This document shows positions 25,501-36,514 of a stretch of 64,000 nucleotides of DNA, one piece after another (position 1 is the first letter of the stretch; the number at the start of each line of letters is the position of its first letter). The position numbers were made by a program, and so were the translations under genes. This DNA is from Plumapathes pennacea. Taxonomy: Eukaryota > Cnidaria > Anthozoa > Antipatharia > Myriopathidae. The notes below the pieces were generated by a model. It worked only from the letters and a program-made list of their open reading frames with translations. It was not told the DNA's origin and made no database searches. The stretch covers positions 8,687,767 through 8,751,766 of the forward strand of contig OZ038462.1 of the NCBI GenBank assembly GCA_964036295.1, given 5' to 3'.

Positions 25501-28500
25501 TTTGTTTAGTTAGCATGGTGTTAATTTACCGTTTGTATAGGTAATCACATGATTTCGAGTGCAATTTGGAATAAATTAACAGGAGTAAATTTTTCAAAGA
25601 CGACAAAATTGCACGAGCGCCGCGCAAGTGCAATTTGTGGTCTTTGAAAAATTTACGAGTGCTTATATTTATTCCAAAATTGCATGAGAAATCATGTGAT
25701 TACTTGTTAATAACATGCATACAATAATTTACGGCGTGCAATTTTTTTTTTCAATTTCGTAACAATTCACAATTGTCTCAAGAACTTTGTTTTCTCGAAA
25801 CAGAATCAGAATCGTCCTGAGCCAATGAAAACGCTTTCTGTTTTGTTTGGCTTTGCCGCAAATACACGCGCCAACTATCGGCAATCTTCAATTTCAAATT
25901 TCTGCACTGTTAATTTCACATTTCTGCACTCTTAATTACACATTTTTGCACTGTTTGGGATAAATTGACGTGCACTCAGCCAATCAGAATGTATAAATTA
26001 TTGTATGCATGTTATTAGTGCAAAAACAACAAAGCAGAGGGAGAGGGGAAGGGCAGCATTTATTTCAAATTTTGGCTGGGAGGAGGGGTGCTTTTGATGG
26101 GGGGGGGGCATCTATTTGAGGCCATTTATTTGAAGATTTATGGTATGTATAATGTTGCATCCTCCCTAAAAACCATTGTACTCCATTACTGTACTTACAA
26201 AATATCTCTGCTTTCACCCTCTCCCCCTTGAGCTGGGAACTTGAAATTTTCCAAAGACTGATTAGGATCCATGTTGCATTTCTGTGGCACAAAGTCTGCC
26301 TTGTGAGTCCACCAAACATTGACTGCAATGTTTCTATCATAGGAACGGACCTGGTGAAACCTGAAAAGTATAACACTCCAATTAATTAATCTTACATACT
26401 GTATCAATCGATACCTATGTGATAAATAGCAACAGCAATGTGCTAATAAGTACAGTGGAACTCTGCCTTACGGTCACCCCATTTATTACGGCCACCTCAT
26501 TATTACAGCCACTAGTTTTTGTCCCACGGAACAAATGCCCAGTCATTTTCTTATCTGAAAACCCTGTTAATACGGCCAGATCTTTATGTCCTGATGGTGG
26601 CCATATGGGTCATTCCACAGTATTTGGTAATGTTACGGAGGGGAAAATCAGAGCATTTCAAGGCCTCAAAATTTGACAAATTCCACGACAGCCAAATAAA
26701 ATGCATACGGTATCATAGAGATTTGGGGATGCTACAACTTGAATATGTTTTAAACTACAGGGTGTTTATGCTGGCAGCACTAAGGGGTGAAATTTGCCTG
26801 TTACAGAGGGGAATCAGAGAATTGGCATTTTTCACTAGTTTGTTTTTGCTCTCAAATTTCTCTGAGTTTGCAGCATGGATTGAAACAAGAGTATGCTCTG
26901 ATTATTTGACAGTGCATATGCTATTAATTGATTGCGATAAAAAAATTGAATTGTTTGCCATTATTCAGTAAGTGCATCTTTTTTGTAAGGATGTTCCGTT
27001 ACGGAGGGGAAGTTACGGAGGGGAACTTTTTGTCCACATCAAGTTAGCATATATATTTTTATTTAAGAATATGTTTTTAGTTTAGAATGTATATACTGGT
27101 ATATGTTGTCAGTTCAGAATACTTGTCTTCAGTTTAGAATCTATGTTATCAACGTGGACAAGCTATTTATCATTTATAATAGAAATATGAAGTGTTTGTA
27201 ATATTGTCCATATGGACGCCCCATAACCTTGCCCTCCATAACAATTTCCCCTCCGTAACAAAATTTTCCCCTCCGTAACAAATTTCAAATTGCAATATTT
27301 TGATCAATAAACTTTGTCCAGTTTTACTGGTTATCTCATCTGAACACTTCCACTTCAAATTGGAACTTCACAAAGTATGACATGCCAGGCCACATTACAC
27401 TAGGAATAAAATAAACTTTTCCAACTAAATTTGTTACAGAGGGGAAAATGGTACTTTAGCTGCATTCTGGATTTTTGCTGAAAAGTTTTTGCTGGATTCC
27501 ATTCACTTTTTTATAATGTTAGTATGAAGTACTTTATGTCTTTACCACCTTGGTTTCTATTTCTCCTAAAATGCCTCCTATAGAATATAAAACTTATTTC
27601 CCCTCCGTAACGGCATTTTTTTTAGTTATGCATATAATTAATGATAATTTATGCATGATGTCACATGGTGATTAAATTTTTGGGCCCGCCCGACTCAAAT
27701 TTAACTCTTCTACTTCTCAAATATGTCAGTTTTGTCTTCTTGCTGTTTACTTTTTCCTACTCATATTTTTGTCCAAAACACTGCGGAATGACCCATATCT
27801 TAACTGGGTTCCACTGTACAATGTATATTTTTGCAATCAATGAAAAAAGAAGTGGCTTCTGTTTTTCCAATTATTTTTTTTTGGGGGGGGGGGGGGGGGA
27901 GGGGGTTACACTTTGTTATGCCCTGTGAGAACTGCACCAATTGTTTCCAAGAAATAATACAGTATCTTAAGCTATATATCATAAATAACCATCAGTATCA
28001 ATCTTTACTCTCAATTCTATCTTAACAAAACACATTCCATTTCCAGTCCAAAACTCGATTAAATATTATTTACGCTTGTCCAACATTTCTACTTGAACTA
28101 CATGGTATTTACTTACCACTTGTATGGGATGAACAAGCAATCTCCTGGGTGCATGGTGACATTGTAGTATTCAACATCTTTCAGCCCAGGGTACTTGATC
28201 ATATCAACTCTGGAAATAAAATAGAAAATTATATAAATATAAATGTTTTATTACATTATTATATTGTTATTTTATTTAATACTAAATATAAATATTTAGT
28301 TTACAAAAAGGATTGTTTTAGAGTAAAAAATGTTGAATTAAATCACTTTTGACTCCACATTTTTGTTTTCTCAAATGAAATGACTCAAATAAACAAAAGA
28401 GAATTATATTATAAAATAGATGAAGTGCCTCAAATAAAAAATATCTCTTCCACATTTCTGTCTTCTCAATTAAATTTTGGCTATATAATAAGTTGATTCT

Positions 28501-30998
28501 CCCCCCCCCCCCCCCCCCCAAAAAAAAAGCCATCAGACTTCTGCAGTTTTGAGCTCCCTTTTAGACAGTGAATACAGAACAAGTAACAAACAGAAATATT
28601 AATATTGACAAACATGTGATGAGTTTTGACGAGCCTCAAACTTAGGTATTGCGAGCATGTAATATTGGTTTATAGTACTTCAGCTTAGCTAAAGGCAGTT
28701 TTACACTTGACCACAGTGTAAACCTTTCGTTGTCATTCAATCTCTAATCATGAGTGTGACTAACATTACAATTAGGTAAGTATCTAATCATATAGTTACA
28801 ATTTACCTGTCAACATCCACACCAGAGTATCCTCCAACACGAAAGTCAATTGGTACCTGATTTACAGCAGGAATAAAACAATAATATTATGTTAGTTGGG
28901 TGCTGATCTGTTTCAAGCTTTGTATCAAAAATGCTTTCAATTGCCAAACATAAATTTGGTGAATTGCAAAAATGTGCAGGACATTATGAGAATATTATGC
29001 TTTGACCTCCCACTGAATATAATTAAATATAATTAATATAATTTATTTATTTGTTTAAATAATTGACAATGTTTACATGTATGCACAATGTACTGTTGAG
29101 TAGAGTTAAAATGTTTGCAATCCTCAAGTTTAATTTGGACAGAAGAAGGTAGAGGGATCAATACTTTGAAAAACAAAATAATGACCAATTATTATTGGTA
29201 CTCAAACCAGCTTACACTGATCACAGGGTTTGTACAGCTTTTCAAATAAAAATTCAAGGACTTTTCAAAGACTTATCAAGGCCATTATTAAGCAACATTA
29301 TTTCAAAGACTAAAATTCATGCCCATTGGCCTCTGGAGTAAAAACAATGTTTAGAAGATTTTCAGTTTTCTGCTCCTTCGCAACTGTCACATCTGAACAG
29401 TTAATTTCCACTCACAATTCTTTGAAATACATTTGACGTGGCGACTTCTTAATTAGTTAAAAAGTCAATTTGGTACTGTAGGGTTGATTCAGTTCTTATG
29501 GCTGATTTGTTATACAGAAATTCGTGAACTTTTCAAAAATCTCTGTCTTTTATTTAGTATTTTTGCACCTTACCTTATCCTTATATTTCCTGTAATCAAT
29601 AAACAGCAATTCTTTAACACCACTAAAGAGACAGTTGATGTTGTCTACATCATCATTGTGCAAGACAGATTTTGTTCCACCACTGCTGAACCACATCACC
29701 TGAAAAAACAAAGTAAAACATTCCCAAGTTCACAAATAAAAATTCTCCCAATAAAAGATCAGCTTTCATCTAAGTCAGCTATCTAAATATTCTCTAACTG
29801 ACATCACTTATTATTTTCCTGGATAGTGGGAAGAAATGGGTCATTTTTCCATGAATTAACAGAATTATGACCCACTATTTGATCCCCCCCCCCCCCCCCC
29901 CCCATGGTGGATAAGATTCCAACAGCAACAAATTATCAAAAATAGCAACAGATTTTTTTCTGAAGGGGCTGAACTCAAATTCTCAAATCTCAACAGGTAA
30001 TTTTTTTGAAATTATCAAATATATCATTTATCAAAATATATTGTAGAATATTTTTCCAATCAGCGCTTTTTTCGGATTTCGACAAGCCTAATTCACAGAT
30101 GTTTCAAAATTTGTCCTCCATGGAGGGGGGGTGGGGGGTTTGGAAAATTAATGGAATGACCCAATATATGCATAATACACATGCAACAATATTCAATCTG
30201 TAAATTAAACTTACTGTGTCAACCAGTTCAACACCTTCACACAAAAGAGGAGCAGGTAAAAGAACATCCTCCCTGAAGCAAAATAAAAACAAGTGTTCAA
30301 ATGTTCCCAATTCACAAGTCGAACTTATATGGAGGTGGGTTAGGGAATCCCACCCCCACCCTCACAAGATATCCTTTTGTCATAACCATTACCTTTGTTG
30401 TGACTAGCTGAAAGAAAACACCGAAAATTTAACGCTGAAGACTTGTTGTCACAAACTTGTGTCTACTGTAGCTGAAACAGTGTTTTAGAGCACTAAGTAC
30501 CGTGTTCAAAAGGATGAATAAAATACGACAAAACAATTAATAAATAATTATACAAAGTATAACTTACATGAGAAATGAAGGAACCGAATCGACCATGTAG
30601 ATGTCTTCTTGCTCGTAGTTTTGAACGAACTCTCGAAAGGACATGTCCTGAGAAGGAAATGTTCGGTTTTCTTTCTTCCTCTTTTCCGCTACGATTTGTA
30701 AATTTGCAGCTTCCTCGTGGGCGAGGAAATATTCGTCGCTCCATTTGGCAAACGCCGGCGATAGCTTCGCTCCTCCTCTGAAAAGGACTGGTTTCAATTG
30801 AGAAGCATAGTTCTGGAAGAATTCTTGAGGCGATGGAAAAGCGTCCAGGACTTCAAGTGAATGTTTTTGATTTCTCGCTCCGAGCGGCTCTAAATGACCT
30901 GGCGGAAATGTGTCTACACAGGCGTAAATATTGAAGAGCAAAAGTGTTGAAGCGGTAAATAACGCGGATTTGGACGATAGAAGACTTGTACAACGCAT
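19508..30998 (-). CDS. ER-lumen JmjC-domain oxygenase with EF-hand and REEL tail, 10 exons
   Basis: Spliced gene of 1260 coding bases (419 aa). Exons: 30998-30568, 30272-30215, 29699-29574, 28856-28807, 28209-28117, 26360-26199, 25191-25119, 20499-20428, 20128-20045, 19618-19508. All junctions are GT/AG and in phase. The first Met was chosen at 30998 because MRCTSLLSSK followed by a hydrophobic run gives a signal peptide; the frame is also open 73 codons further upstream. Residues ~45-260 are a JmjC (cupin-8) fold. The iron ligands appear to be H177 and D179 (LHNDDVDN) and H255, followed by NIAVNVWW. An EF-hand loop lies at 361-372 (DKDKDGQFSFAD), and the protein ends in REEL, a KDEL-type retrieval signal. 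The inferred role is Fe(II)/2-oxoglutarate hydroxylation of a secretory-pathway target, possibly calcium-tuned. The substrate is unknown, and I do not recognise a named orthologue. Confidence 0.88.
19838..20005 (-). repeat. Dispersed ~200-bp MITE copy (family CACTCCCAA)
   Basis: Reverse-orientation, partial copy in the last intron of the JmjC gene. Shared blocks: TCACCAGAAATGTATCATAC, AACTTGGCTTTTGG and GAGCATGGGAGTGACAGGGT. Confidence 0.7.
20576..20786 (+). mobile_element. Near-complete copy of the CACTCCCAA MITE family
   Basis: The ends ACCCTTTCACTTCCAA and TGGGAGTGAAAGGT are inverted repeats of each other. The interior matches the other copies (GTGAGAATTGATAACTCAATCAGC; AGTGAGAAACGCAAGGAG). 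It lies in intron 7 of the JmjC gene. Confidence 0.75.
21390..21560 (+). repeat. Degenerate ~10-bp minisatellite (TATCAGGCA type)
   Basis: Irregular tandem copies of GTATCAGGCATCAG-like units. The same motif occurs in reverse orientation at 24190-24335, so the two tracts bracket the broken transposon-like gene as an inverted pair. Confidence 0.7.
22074..23241 (-). pseudogene. Decayed transposon-like gene (uncharacterised family)
   Basis: Three overlapping minus-strand frames read as one frameshifted protein. The first (from 23241) contains VAKKLNINRHRLSKG and DVSRRTGNKKDAGVRKRIG. The second and third contain CLMRSCESCGVEKL, NLPQGQVCCIHDYSENYSC, VTVLHRHAMIETDG and DPTLITEHIFVISPDCKHDHH, where the reading stops. 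The acidic HDYSENY segment could be the start of a nuclease core, but that is a guess. The C-terminal part is missing. It sits in intron 7 of the JmjC gene on the same strand, between inverted minisatellites that may mark the old element ends. I do not recognise the superfamily; a domesticated host gene is the alternative. Confidence 0.55.
23300..24189. other. Intron sequence with homopolymer tracts
   Basis: Holds a poly(A) run near 23379-23406 and a CTT/T-rich run near 23500-23525, otherwise nothing recognisable. It is part of intron 7 of the JmjC gene. Confidence 0.6.
24190..24335 (-). repeat. Degenerate minisatellite, inverted partner of 21390-21560
   Basis: Copies of CCTGATGTACGATGCCTGATAC-type units, the reverse complement of the TATCAGGCA motif. 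The outer edges also share GATTGTCTATC-like text in inverted orientation. Confidence 0.65.
24955..25110 (+). repeat. Partial CACTCCCAA MITE copy
   Basis: Shares GAAGCCAAATTTGTCACACTGTATGATATAC-like text and GATGAGAAACTG with the other copies. It abuts exon 7 of the JmjC gene, about 10 bp beyond the donor site. Confidence 0.65.
25541..26014. mobile_element. MITE with two nested palindromes
   Basis: A 15-bp perfect inverted repeat GTAATCACATGATTT (25541-25555) and AAATCATGTGATTAC (25689-25703) encloses an almost fully palindromic 160-bp arm. A second, 21-bp perfect inverted repeat occupies 25711-25731 and 25994-26014 (TAACATGCATACAATAATTT and its complement). No ORF. It lies in intron 6 of the JmjC gene. 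Confidence 0.8.
26451..27818. mobile_element. Non-autonomous TIR element with GTTACGGAGGGGAA motifs
   Basis: The ends TACAGTGGAAC (26451-26461) and GTTCCACTGTA (27808-27818) are perfect 11-bp inverted repeats. Just inside the left end is a CGGTCACC/ACGGCCAC-rich stretch. The interior carries GTTACGGAGGGGAA or close variants five times on one strand and three times on the other. The 150-codon ORF inside has no transposase signature and is not called. The same termini define a 169-bp element at 42358-42526. Located in intron 5 of the JmjC gene. Confidence 0.8.
27819..30000. other. JmjC introns with poly(G)/poly(C) tracts
   Basis: Outside the exons this AT-rich sequence carries long G or C homopolymers near 27884-27906, 28501-28519 and 29883-29903. 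No further exon or element is recognised. Confidence 0.6.
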
Positions 30999-32361
30999 TT
31001 TTAGGCTTAAGCGATCCTCTGTCGATAACAGGGCGAAAGAAGACGATCGGATAGTCTGATTACCCGCCTGTCGCGAAGATTTATAGATACTCTCGACACT
31101 CTTCACAAACGCGGTCACGCAGCACACCTCGCAGCCTCGTTTGCAATTTTCGCTAAGCTGTGTTACTTCCTGTTTCAGCGTCAGCAAAAGCTGAAACCAT
31201 GAAGGAACTACGTACAAATAAGCTGTGCTGAAAGGTTTGCTAGGGTGTAGCTTTCTACCCGAAGTTGTTTAATTGTCTTTTTGCCTTTGAAAATCTGCAC
31301 AATTTAAATGTTGCAACAAGCTGTCAATGTTGGAGCAGGTGGATATTGGTGGCGTTTTATTCAATAAAAGAGCGGGCCGACACTGGTTAAGCTTTCCAGA
31401 TTACAGATAATATTCAAAGATACAAAAAGAAACAACTTTGATTCCCTTCGTCAAAACAACGAACGCCCAAAGAAATGGCGAATGGTTCAAGCACTTTTGA
31501 AGTGACTCTACGTTTTAAGCCTTAGCAGCTGAAACCGCGTCGAGTTCACTGACTTCAATGACATGATTGCGACAATATAAAGCAGTGTTTTCTCAGCCCG
31601 CCAACCACACTTTGCCTAACGAACCAACTGTTTTAAGTGTTTCACGAATACTCTAAGGAAACAAACTTTATATCTTAAAACTGAGTAAATAATTTAAACA
31701 ACCCACACTTCCCACGAAAGGCCAAACAAGTGCAGAACAGTTATGCACGGTTATTATGTACACGCAATAGAAGTCCTTTTGAAAATGTTTTAAGACACTG
31801 AAACCCAAACGATATTTAATTTTTAATGACAAACAGTTTTATATTAACACAGCCGGCCCTGTGTTTCACGAATTTTTTATCAAACAAACTCAAATTAACC
31901 AACAAATGTATATGCTTGTCCCGTATGTGCATTATTTGACTAGCTGAATCCTCGTAAAATATGGGAATATGCTTGGCCCGTATTTGTATTCATTCATTGT
32001 ATTCAAAGTATGGGAATATGCTTTAGCGACTGTTTTTTAACAATTTATATACAATATCTAAATGTGAGTAAGAAAAAACAATAATTATTAATTTTTTGGC
32101 ATTGGAACATCATAACTCATTCTTATTTGGTGGTTTCTCTTTTTTTTTTTTCTTTCACTGAACTTTTTTGTAAGTTGACTGCACGCATGTTACTAAATTT
32201 TAACAGTTGTTTCTTTTAAATTCAAAATATAATTTTGTGTGGTTTGTAATTTGAGGGTCATAGGTCATTAGTGTTTTACACGAGTCAGTGCTCCAACCTT
32301 CTTTCTTTTACAAACGGATAACTTCGCTCAATGAATAAACAGAAACCTCTGACTAATGAAA

Positions 32362-32395
<34 letters not shown>

Positions 32396-33222
32396 AGAAG
32401 AAGAGGTTCTAATGGTTTATTTGAGAAGAGAACAACACTGGCTTGTGTTTACTCAGTCTCTGGTAGATCAATCGCCTTTTCGTGAGCCGAACAGTATAAA
32501 ATAATTGCGAAACTACTAAAAGATCAACGCTTAATCAACAATTCAGTGACATGACCAGTCAGGAAGTTTCGGGAAGGTTTGCAGTCTCCAATGAGTTCAG
32601 TTTAGACTGAAACTTGGGTGGGGGATAATTTCGCTGATGGCCTCAAACCCTGTTCAACAAACAAATTTGTAAATTTCATTACCCTGTCTAAGCCAAGTGG
32701 TTGAATTTGCACGACTGTCCAAAAAAAAAAAAAAAAAAAAATTCGTCGGCGTAGCAATGACAGCACAACTTTTAGTGACAGGAAAGAACGCAATTCATCG
32801 AACAGAGCGTTGAATTTCTCTTCTAGCTACGGAGGCAATAGGCGCCTTGTACCTTACGCGAGACTCCAGGCCTCGAAGCGACAACATTAAGAAAAGACGA
32901 CCCTGTTCGAGACGTTAAAAGTGTACACTGTATACCTTCTTTAAGACAGAAGCCCCTTAAAACTATACCACCCTTTTCAGCGGGAACGTCCCTATATAAG
33001 AAATATACGGGAGTATCACCCACCCCCACCCCCTCCCTCCCAGGGATGACGACTGGTTCAAGCACAAGTGAAAAGGCGATTGCTCAGTGATGAAGCCAGA
33101 TAAAAAGGAATCACTAGCAATAAGATGGGTTTAGGCACTGCGCATGCGTAAGCAAGATTGAACGCTCGCCACTCCCTAAACCTCGTGTTCAGGCCCTTCA
33201 TCGCACTTGTCTATTTTTATCT
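30999..33222. other. Upstream region of the JmjC gene; no gene recognised
   Basis: Contains poly(A)/T tracts at 32367-32392 and 32718-32740. Promoter elements for the minus-strand JmjC gene must lie near 31000-31300, but I see no clear TATA box. Short ORFs are not supported. Confidence 0.5.
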
Positions 33223-33445
33223 GTGGATCCAGAGTTGTATGTGAAGGAACGGAGCACTCACAAATCAGCAAAAAGCTGCCAGGTTTTAATCCATAGGGTT
33301 ACCTTGGCTGACGTTCCTAGTTCCCAGGCACTTAGCAAAGCTCTTAAGGAAAGAGCCTGGGAACGAGGATGTGAGTCTATCACGTGTTGCGGAGGAAGAA
33401 GAAAAGACTTTTGACCGTTGAGCTAATATCTGCAATCTCGAGAAG
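33223..33445 (+). other. Possible 5' untranslated exon of the caspase-like gene
   Basis: A strong donor, GAGAAG|GTAAGAAAT, lies at 33445/33446. Pyrimidine-rich acceptors (GCTTGTAG at 34018 and ATTTGTAG at 34051) lie just before the caspase-like frame. Whether this is a real exon is inference only. The 63-codon ORF here is weak. GTTCCCAGGC and GCCTGGGAAC form a small hairpin at about 33319-33364. Confidence 0.3.
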
Positions 33446-34001
33446 GTAAGAAATCTCTAAGAAGGTTTATAAAGACATCATCAAGTTAAGTAAATACTTG
33501 TGTAAGTTCCTAAACGCAAACGACAACGTTCTCAGTACATAAAAAGAAAGAAGAGTAGAGTACGTGAACATTTCCGAAGGACCGTTGTGTGCTGTAAGCA
33601 CATGAACGAAAGTGAAAGAGCGTGAAAACACTAACTGATGTTTCACTCAAGAAGTCACCGTGATTTTGCGCTGTGTAAAGTTATGTAGTTTAGCGGCTCG
33701 GCTAGCAATCGCTCATCGAACAATTCATTTCCAAGATTAGTTCACTCTAACTATTTGGATTTTAATAAACTAAGAACTAAGGATAATATATAACAAGCGC
33801 CTCGTGAGTCCACAACATTTTGACCGTGTGATGACGTAAATCGTGGTAAATAAGAGTCCACACCACGGCAAACCAGTGGACATTTAGTAAATACCGAATG
33901 TCCCTTGTTTTCTAAACCATTTCTCTAGTTGTGCTATCGCCATGCATGGCTCACTGAGTGTGATCGGATTTGATTACTGAGCTGCTGACGGTGTGTATAT
34001 T

Positions 34002-34652
34002 ATGCGCGTTGCTTGTAGGCTGACTGTTCCATTTCTCGTTGAAATTTGTAGTGCAATCTTTCCTTTGGTGATGCTCTATGAAACACGTGACAGACGATTA
34101 TTGATCCTTGTTTGGGTAGGCATCCACAACAATGGTCTTGAGGAACTCGAAGGTGTAGACACAGAAAACCTGCATAAACTCGTACGTCTCCACCACGACC
34201 ACCGGCTAGAAGTAAAAGTTGAGAAAAATCTCCATGTCGAGATTGCAGAACAACAGTTGAAAATATTTTTGAATCACCCAGCGAGTGAAAAGTTCATTTA
34301 CTATGTGGGCCACGGAACTGAGGAAGGGCGTCTTGTATTTAGAGGCGGTAACCTGCGCCTCCATGCAGTTCGTCTTCCGAGAAATCGATACCAGAGTCTT
34401 GACTTGTTTCTCTTCATGTGCTATCAGCATAAAGCCTTTGCAAAATTGAGGAGAACTGCAATTTATCAAGGCAGGTTCGTGGCTGTTGAAAACCGCGTGC
34501 GGTGCACTCAGGACAAAAAAGACCAAATGAATGATGTCATACTTAACTACCAGCTTCAGATTTGCAGGCCTGTTATGACACAGATATCAAGTGGAAACGC
34601 CGAGTATGGACACCTCGCTCTTGCCGAGATGCTCGAAAAGCTAACTGTATGA
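34002..34652 (+). CDS. Caspase-fold-like protein, probable terminal exon
   Basis: Open frame of about 216 codons from ATG 34002. The recognisable region starts at RRLLILVWVGIHNN, so the true start could be the ATG at 34071 or an upstream exon. Features fit a clan CD (caspase/metacaspase) fold: a hydrophobic first strand, VDTENLHKLVR as the first helix, then KFIYYVGHGTEEGRLVF with a candidate catalytic His in GHG, then LDLFLFMCYQHKAF with a candidate catalytic Cys after a hydrophobic strand. The classic QACxG of caspases is absent. A cysteine protease or protease-like role is inferred from layout only. A 28-bp piece that encodes exactly the YYVGHGTE loop is copied at 44283-44310. No prodomain is visible. 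An unrelated alpha/beta fold remains possible. Confidence 0.5.
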   Translation: MRVACRLTVPFLVEICSAIFPLVMLYETRDRRLLILVWVGIHNNGLEELEGVDTENLHKLVRLHHDHRLEVKVEKNLHVEIAEQQLKIFLNHPASEKFIYYVGHGTEEGRLVFRGGNLRLHAVRLPRNRYQSLDLFLFMCYQHKAFAKLRRTAIYQGRFVAVENRVRCTQDKKDQMNDVILNYQLQICRPVMTQISSGNAEYGHLALAEMLEKLTV

Positions 34653-35217
34653 AAATATCACAAAAAAGAAAAAAAAGTAGCATTCTTTCCTGGATCCTGA
34701 AAAGCAGTCTGCAGAATTTAGCATTCATGTGATAGCATATGAGAACAAAAAATTAACTGCACAAAAAAGTAGCATTCTCTAGATTCCTAATAGTATCCAC
34801 TATTATCTTGTATAATCAAATTAGCACTTATGTACTAATAGCCTATTTAACCTAGAACTATGTGGACTGATTTATATTAACCATTCCTTTAATGTATGTG
34901 TGCATGTATATAATAACATGTTTCTTTGTTAATTGATTAATTAATTAATTGCGATCCTTCCCAATGCACCACAATCCTCTCATTTGTAATTTTCCACTTA
35001 AGCCTCTGGCTTTGGCTATACCATTGTAATATCAATATGTTTGTTGAACTATATGAATCACAATAGAGGCATGTATGTATATTTTCCTCTATTAAACGGC
35101 CAGCTTGATTTACCGTGGCATAATTTTTATTGCAAGGGAACTGAAACTACAACATGAGCTAAATTAGAGACTGTAGGACAGTTGTTGTCAACGTTTTATT
35201 CAATACATGTCACTTGA
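34653..35217. other. 3' flank of the caspase-like ORF
   Basis: AT-rich sequence. The segment 34324-35217 is missing from the derived copy at 44283-44878, where 28 bp of the ORF are joined directly to the next block. Confidence 0.5.
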
Positions 35218-35785
35218 AACCTCACTCAGGTAATCAAATTCAAAGTGTGATCAAACGAAGCTGGACCCCACCCGTGGTCCATTGTTGTTATCTCCTGGCA
35301 GCGACCTCTTTTAAGCGGCCATGGCAGCTTAATAGAGGTTTGACTGTATTTTTAGGTCATGGGTCACGTGATCTTTTGATTGGGATCACTCAGACCATTT
35401 TTTGATGATTTAGTGATTCCAGTTATGTTAATACTGAGAATAGCAGTCAATGATTTTGCAAGAAATCATGCTTATACGTGGAAGAGTATACAAATCATCG
35501 GATCATTTCTTAATACATACTTTGTTCAATTAGTTTACAGTTAATAGTTCCTGATGCAGATTTGCTTATGATCTGATGCTGTATAAATTATGTTCTTTGC
35601 ATATTAAACCATCGTAGAAGAATCTTTTTAGTGATATTACGTGTATAGTTGTACTACTACCAAGCTAAGGCACACCTTTCTTTCATCGCGGTGGTGCCCA
35701 GGGGGCGAAGGCGTTGGTCATCTGCGCAAATCAGTTTCTAACACTTCCCGCTTCCCACTGGGGCGCACAAATCACACAAATCCTA
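35218..35785 (+). repeat. 568-bp block duplicated at 44312-44878 (source copy)
   Basis: Nearly identical, in the same orientation, to 44312-44878. It includes the GACCTCTTTTAAGCGGCCAT and TAATAGAGGTTTGACTGTA motifs of a known style of metazoan MITE end. This copy continues leftward into the caspase-like gene and rightward into a TM1 fragment of a GPCR. Confidence 0.9.
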
Positions 35786-35935
35786 CCACAATAGCGTTTC
35801 CGATGATTATTGCGATAAATTCGACAGTGAATGCCACAGCATACGCGATGCCTTCAGAGCGAGAAAGGAGGCTTAATGAGTGTCTTGGTTCGTTCACTTT
35901 GGTTTCGTTCTTTATAGTTACTGTTCATTTTCACC
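35786..35935 (-). pseudogene. GPCR fragment: N-terminus and TM1 only
   Basis: The minus strand reads NETKVNEPRHSLSLLSRSEG, then IAYAVAFTVEFIAIIIGNAIV, and the similarity ends at the boundary with the duplicated block. It parallels the intact receptor at 36667-37725 (SRSEAITYVVL..IIGNSIV). It lacks everything after the TM1 Asn motif, which is the very part that the broken receptor at 43452-44282 begins with. Confidence 0.75.
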
Positions 35936-36059
35936 TGAAACAGAAAGTGACTAATCTTACGCCAAACAAGATTTCATTATCAGACTAAAATGGTAATAGG
36001 TAAGTCTTGCATACACTGTAGTATACGCTTGCGCCATTTTACGATTAAAGCCTGGATTT

Positions 36060-36410
36060 CAAATTCGACAAATTTAAGCTACTAATACTGATTACTTACT
36101 CTGATCTGAAAATATCGAAATACGCTTCGGGTCACTTAGGCGCGTTTGAGAGCTAACCTTCTTTGTCATGCTACACGCCTATATATGACATTTTGATTGC
36201 AAATCCCACGGCACGTCCTTGATAAATTTTCGCGACTTGGCTTCCCAGAAACCTTAGTCGCAGGGCAGGTCCCCGTTCTAAGCGACCCTCGAGCCAACAA
36301 TTTCAAGCTGCGAATACTGAAAGAATTTGTCTGATCTGAAAATAAATTATCGAAATACGCCTCTCTTGTGATGGTGGTCAACAGGTGAAACAAACGGCGC
36401 TATTTCTCAC
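36060..36410 (-). repeat. Decayed tandem copies of receptor-flanking sequence
   Basis: TCTGATCTGAAAATATCGAAATACG near 36100, a second version near 36330, and GTCAACAGGTGAAACAAACGGC near 36378 recur at 38040-38160 next to another TM1 fragment. This indicates old tandem duplication of receptor units. Confidence 0.7.
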
Positions 36411-36495
36411 TCAGGCCAGTTCTTCTACCGACTGAGAGACTCATGTGTTTGGGTTGGTGGAGGGGAAAAAGGGGAGACTGTTTTGAAACACACAC

Positions 36496-36514
36496 TTTAT
36501 TGATGAGCTTTATT
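36496..36514 (-). terminator. Candidate poly(A) signals for the intact GPCR
   Basis: TTTATT at 36496-36501 and 36509-36514 reads AATAAA on the minus strand, about 155-170 nt after the receptor stop codon. Motif position only. Confidence 0.4.

Noticed and set aside
26519..26971. 150-codon plus-strand ORF inside the TACAGTGGAAC element
   Set aside because: No transposase motif. The frame crosses the repeated GTTACGGAGGGGAA sites and looks incidental.
30564..31217. JmjC gene starting at the upstream Met (31217)
   Set aside because: The frame is open, but the extra 73 residues look non-coding, while the Met at 30998 begins a clean signal peptide.
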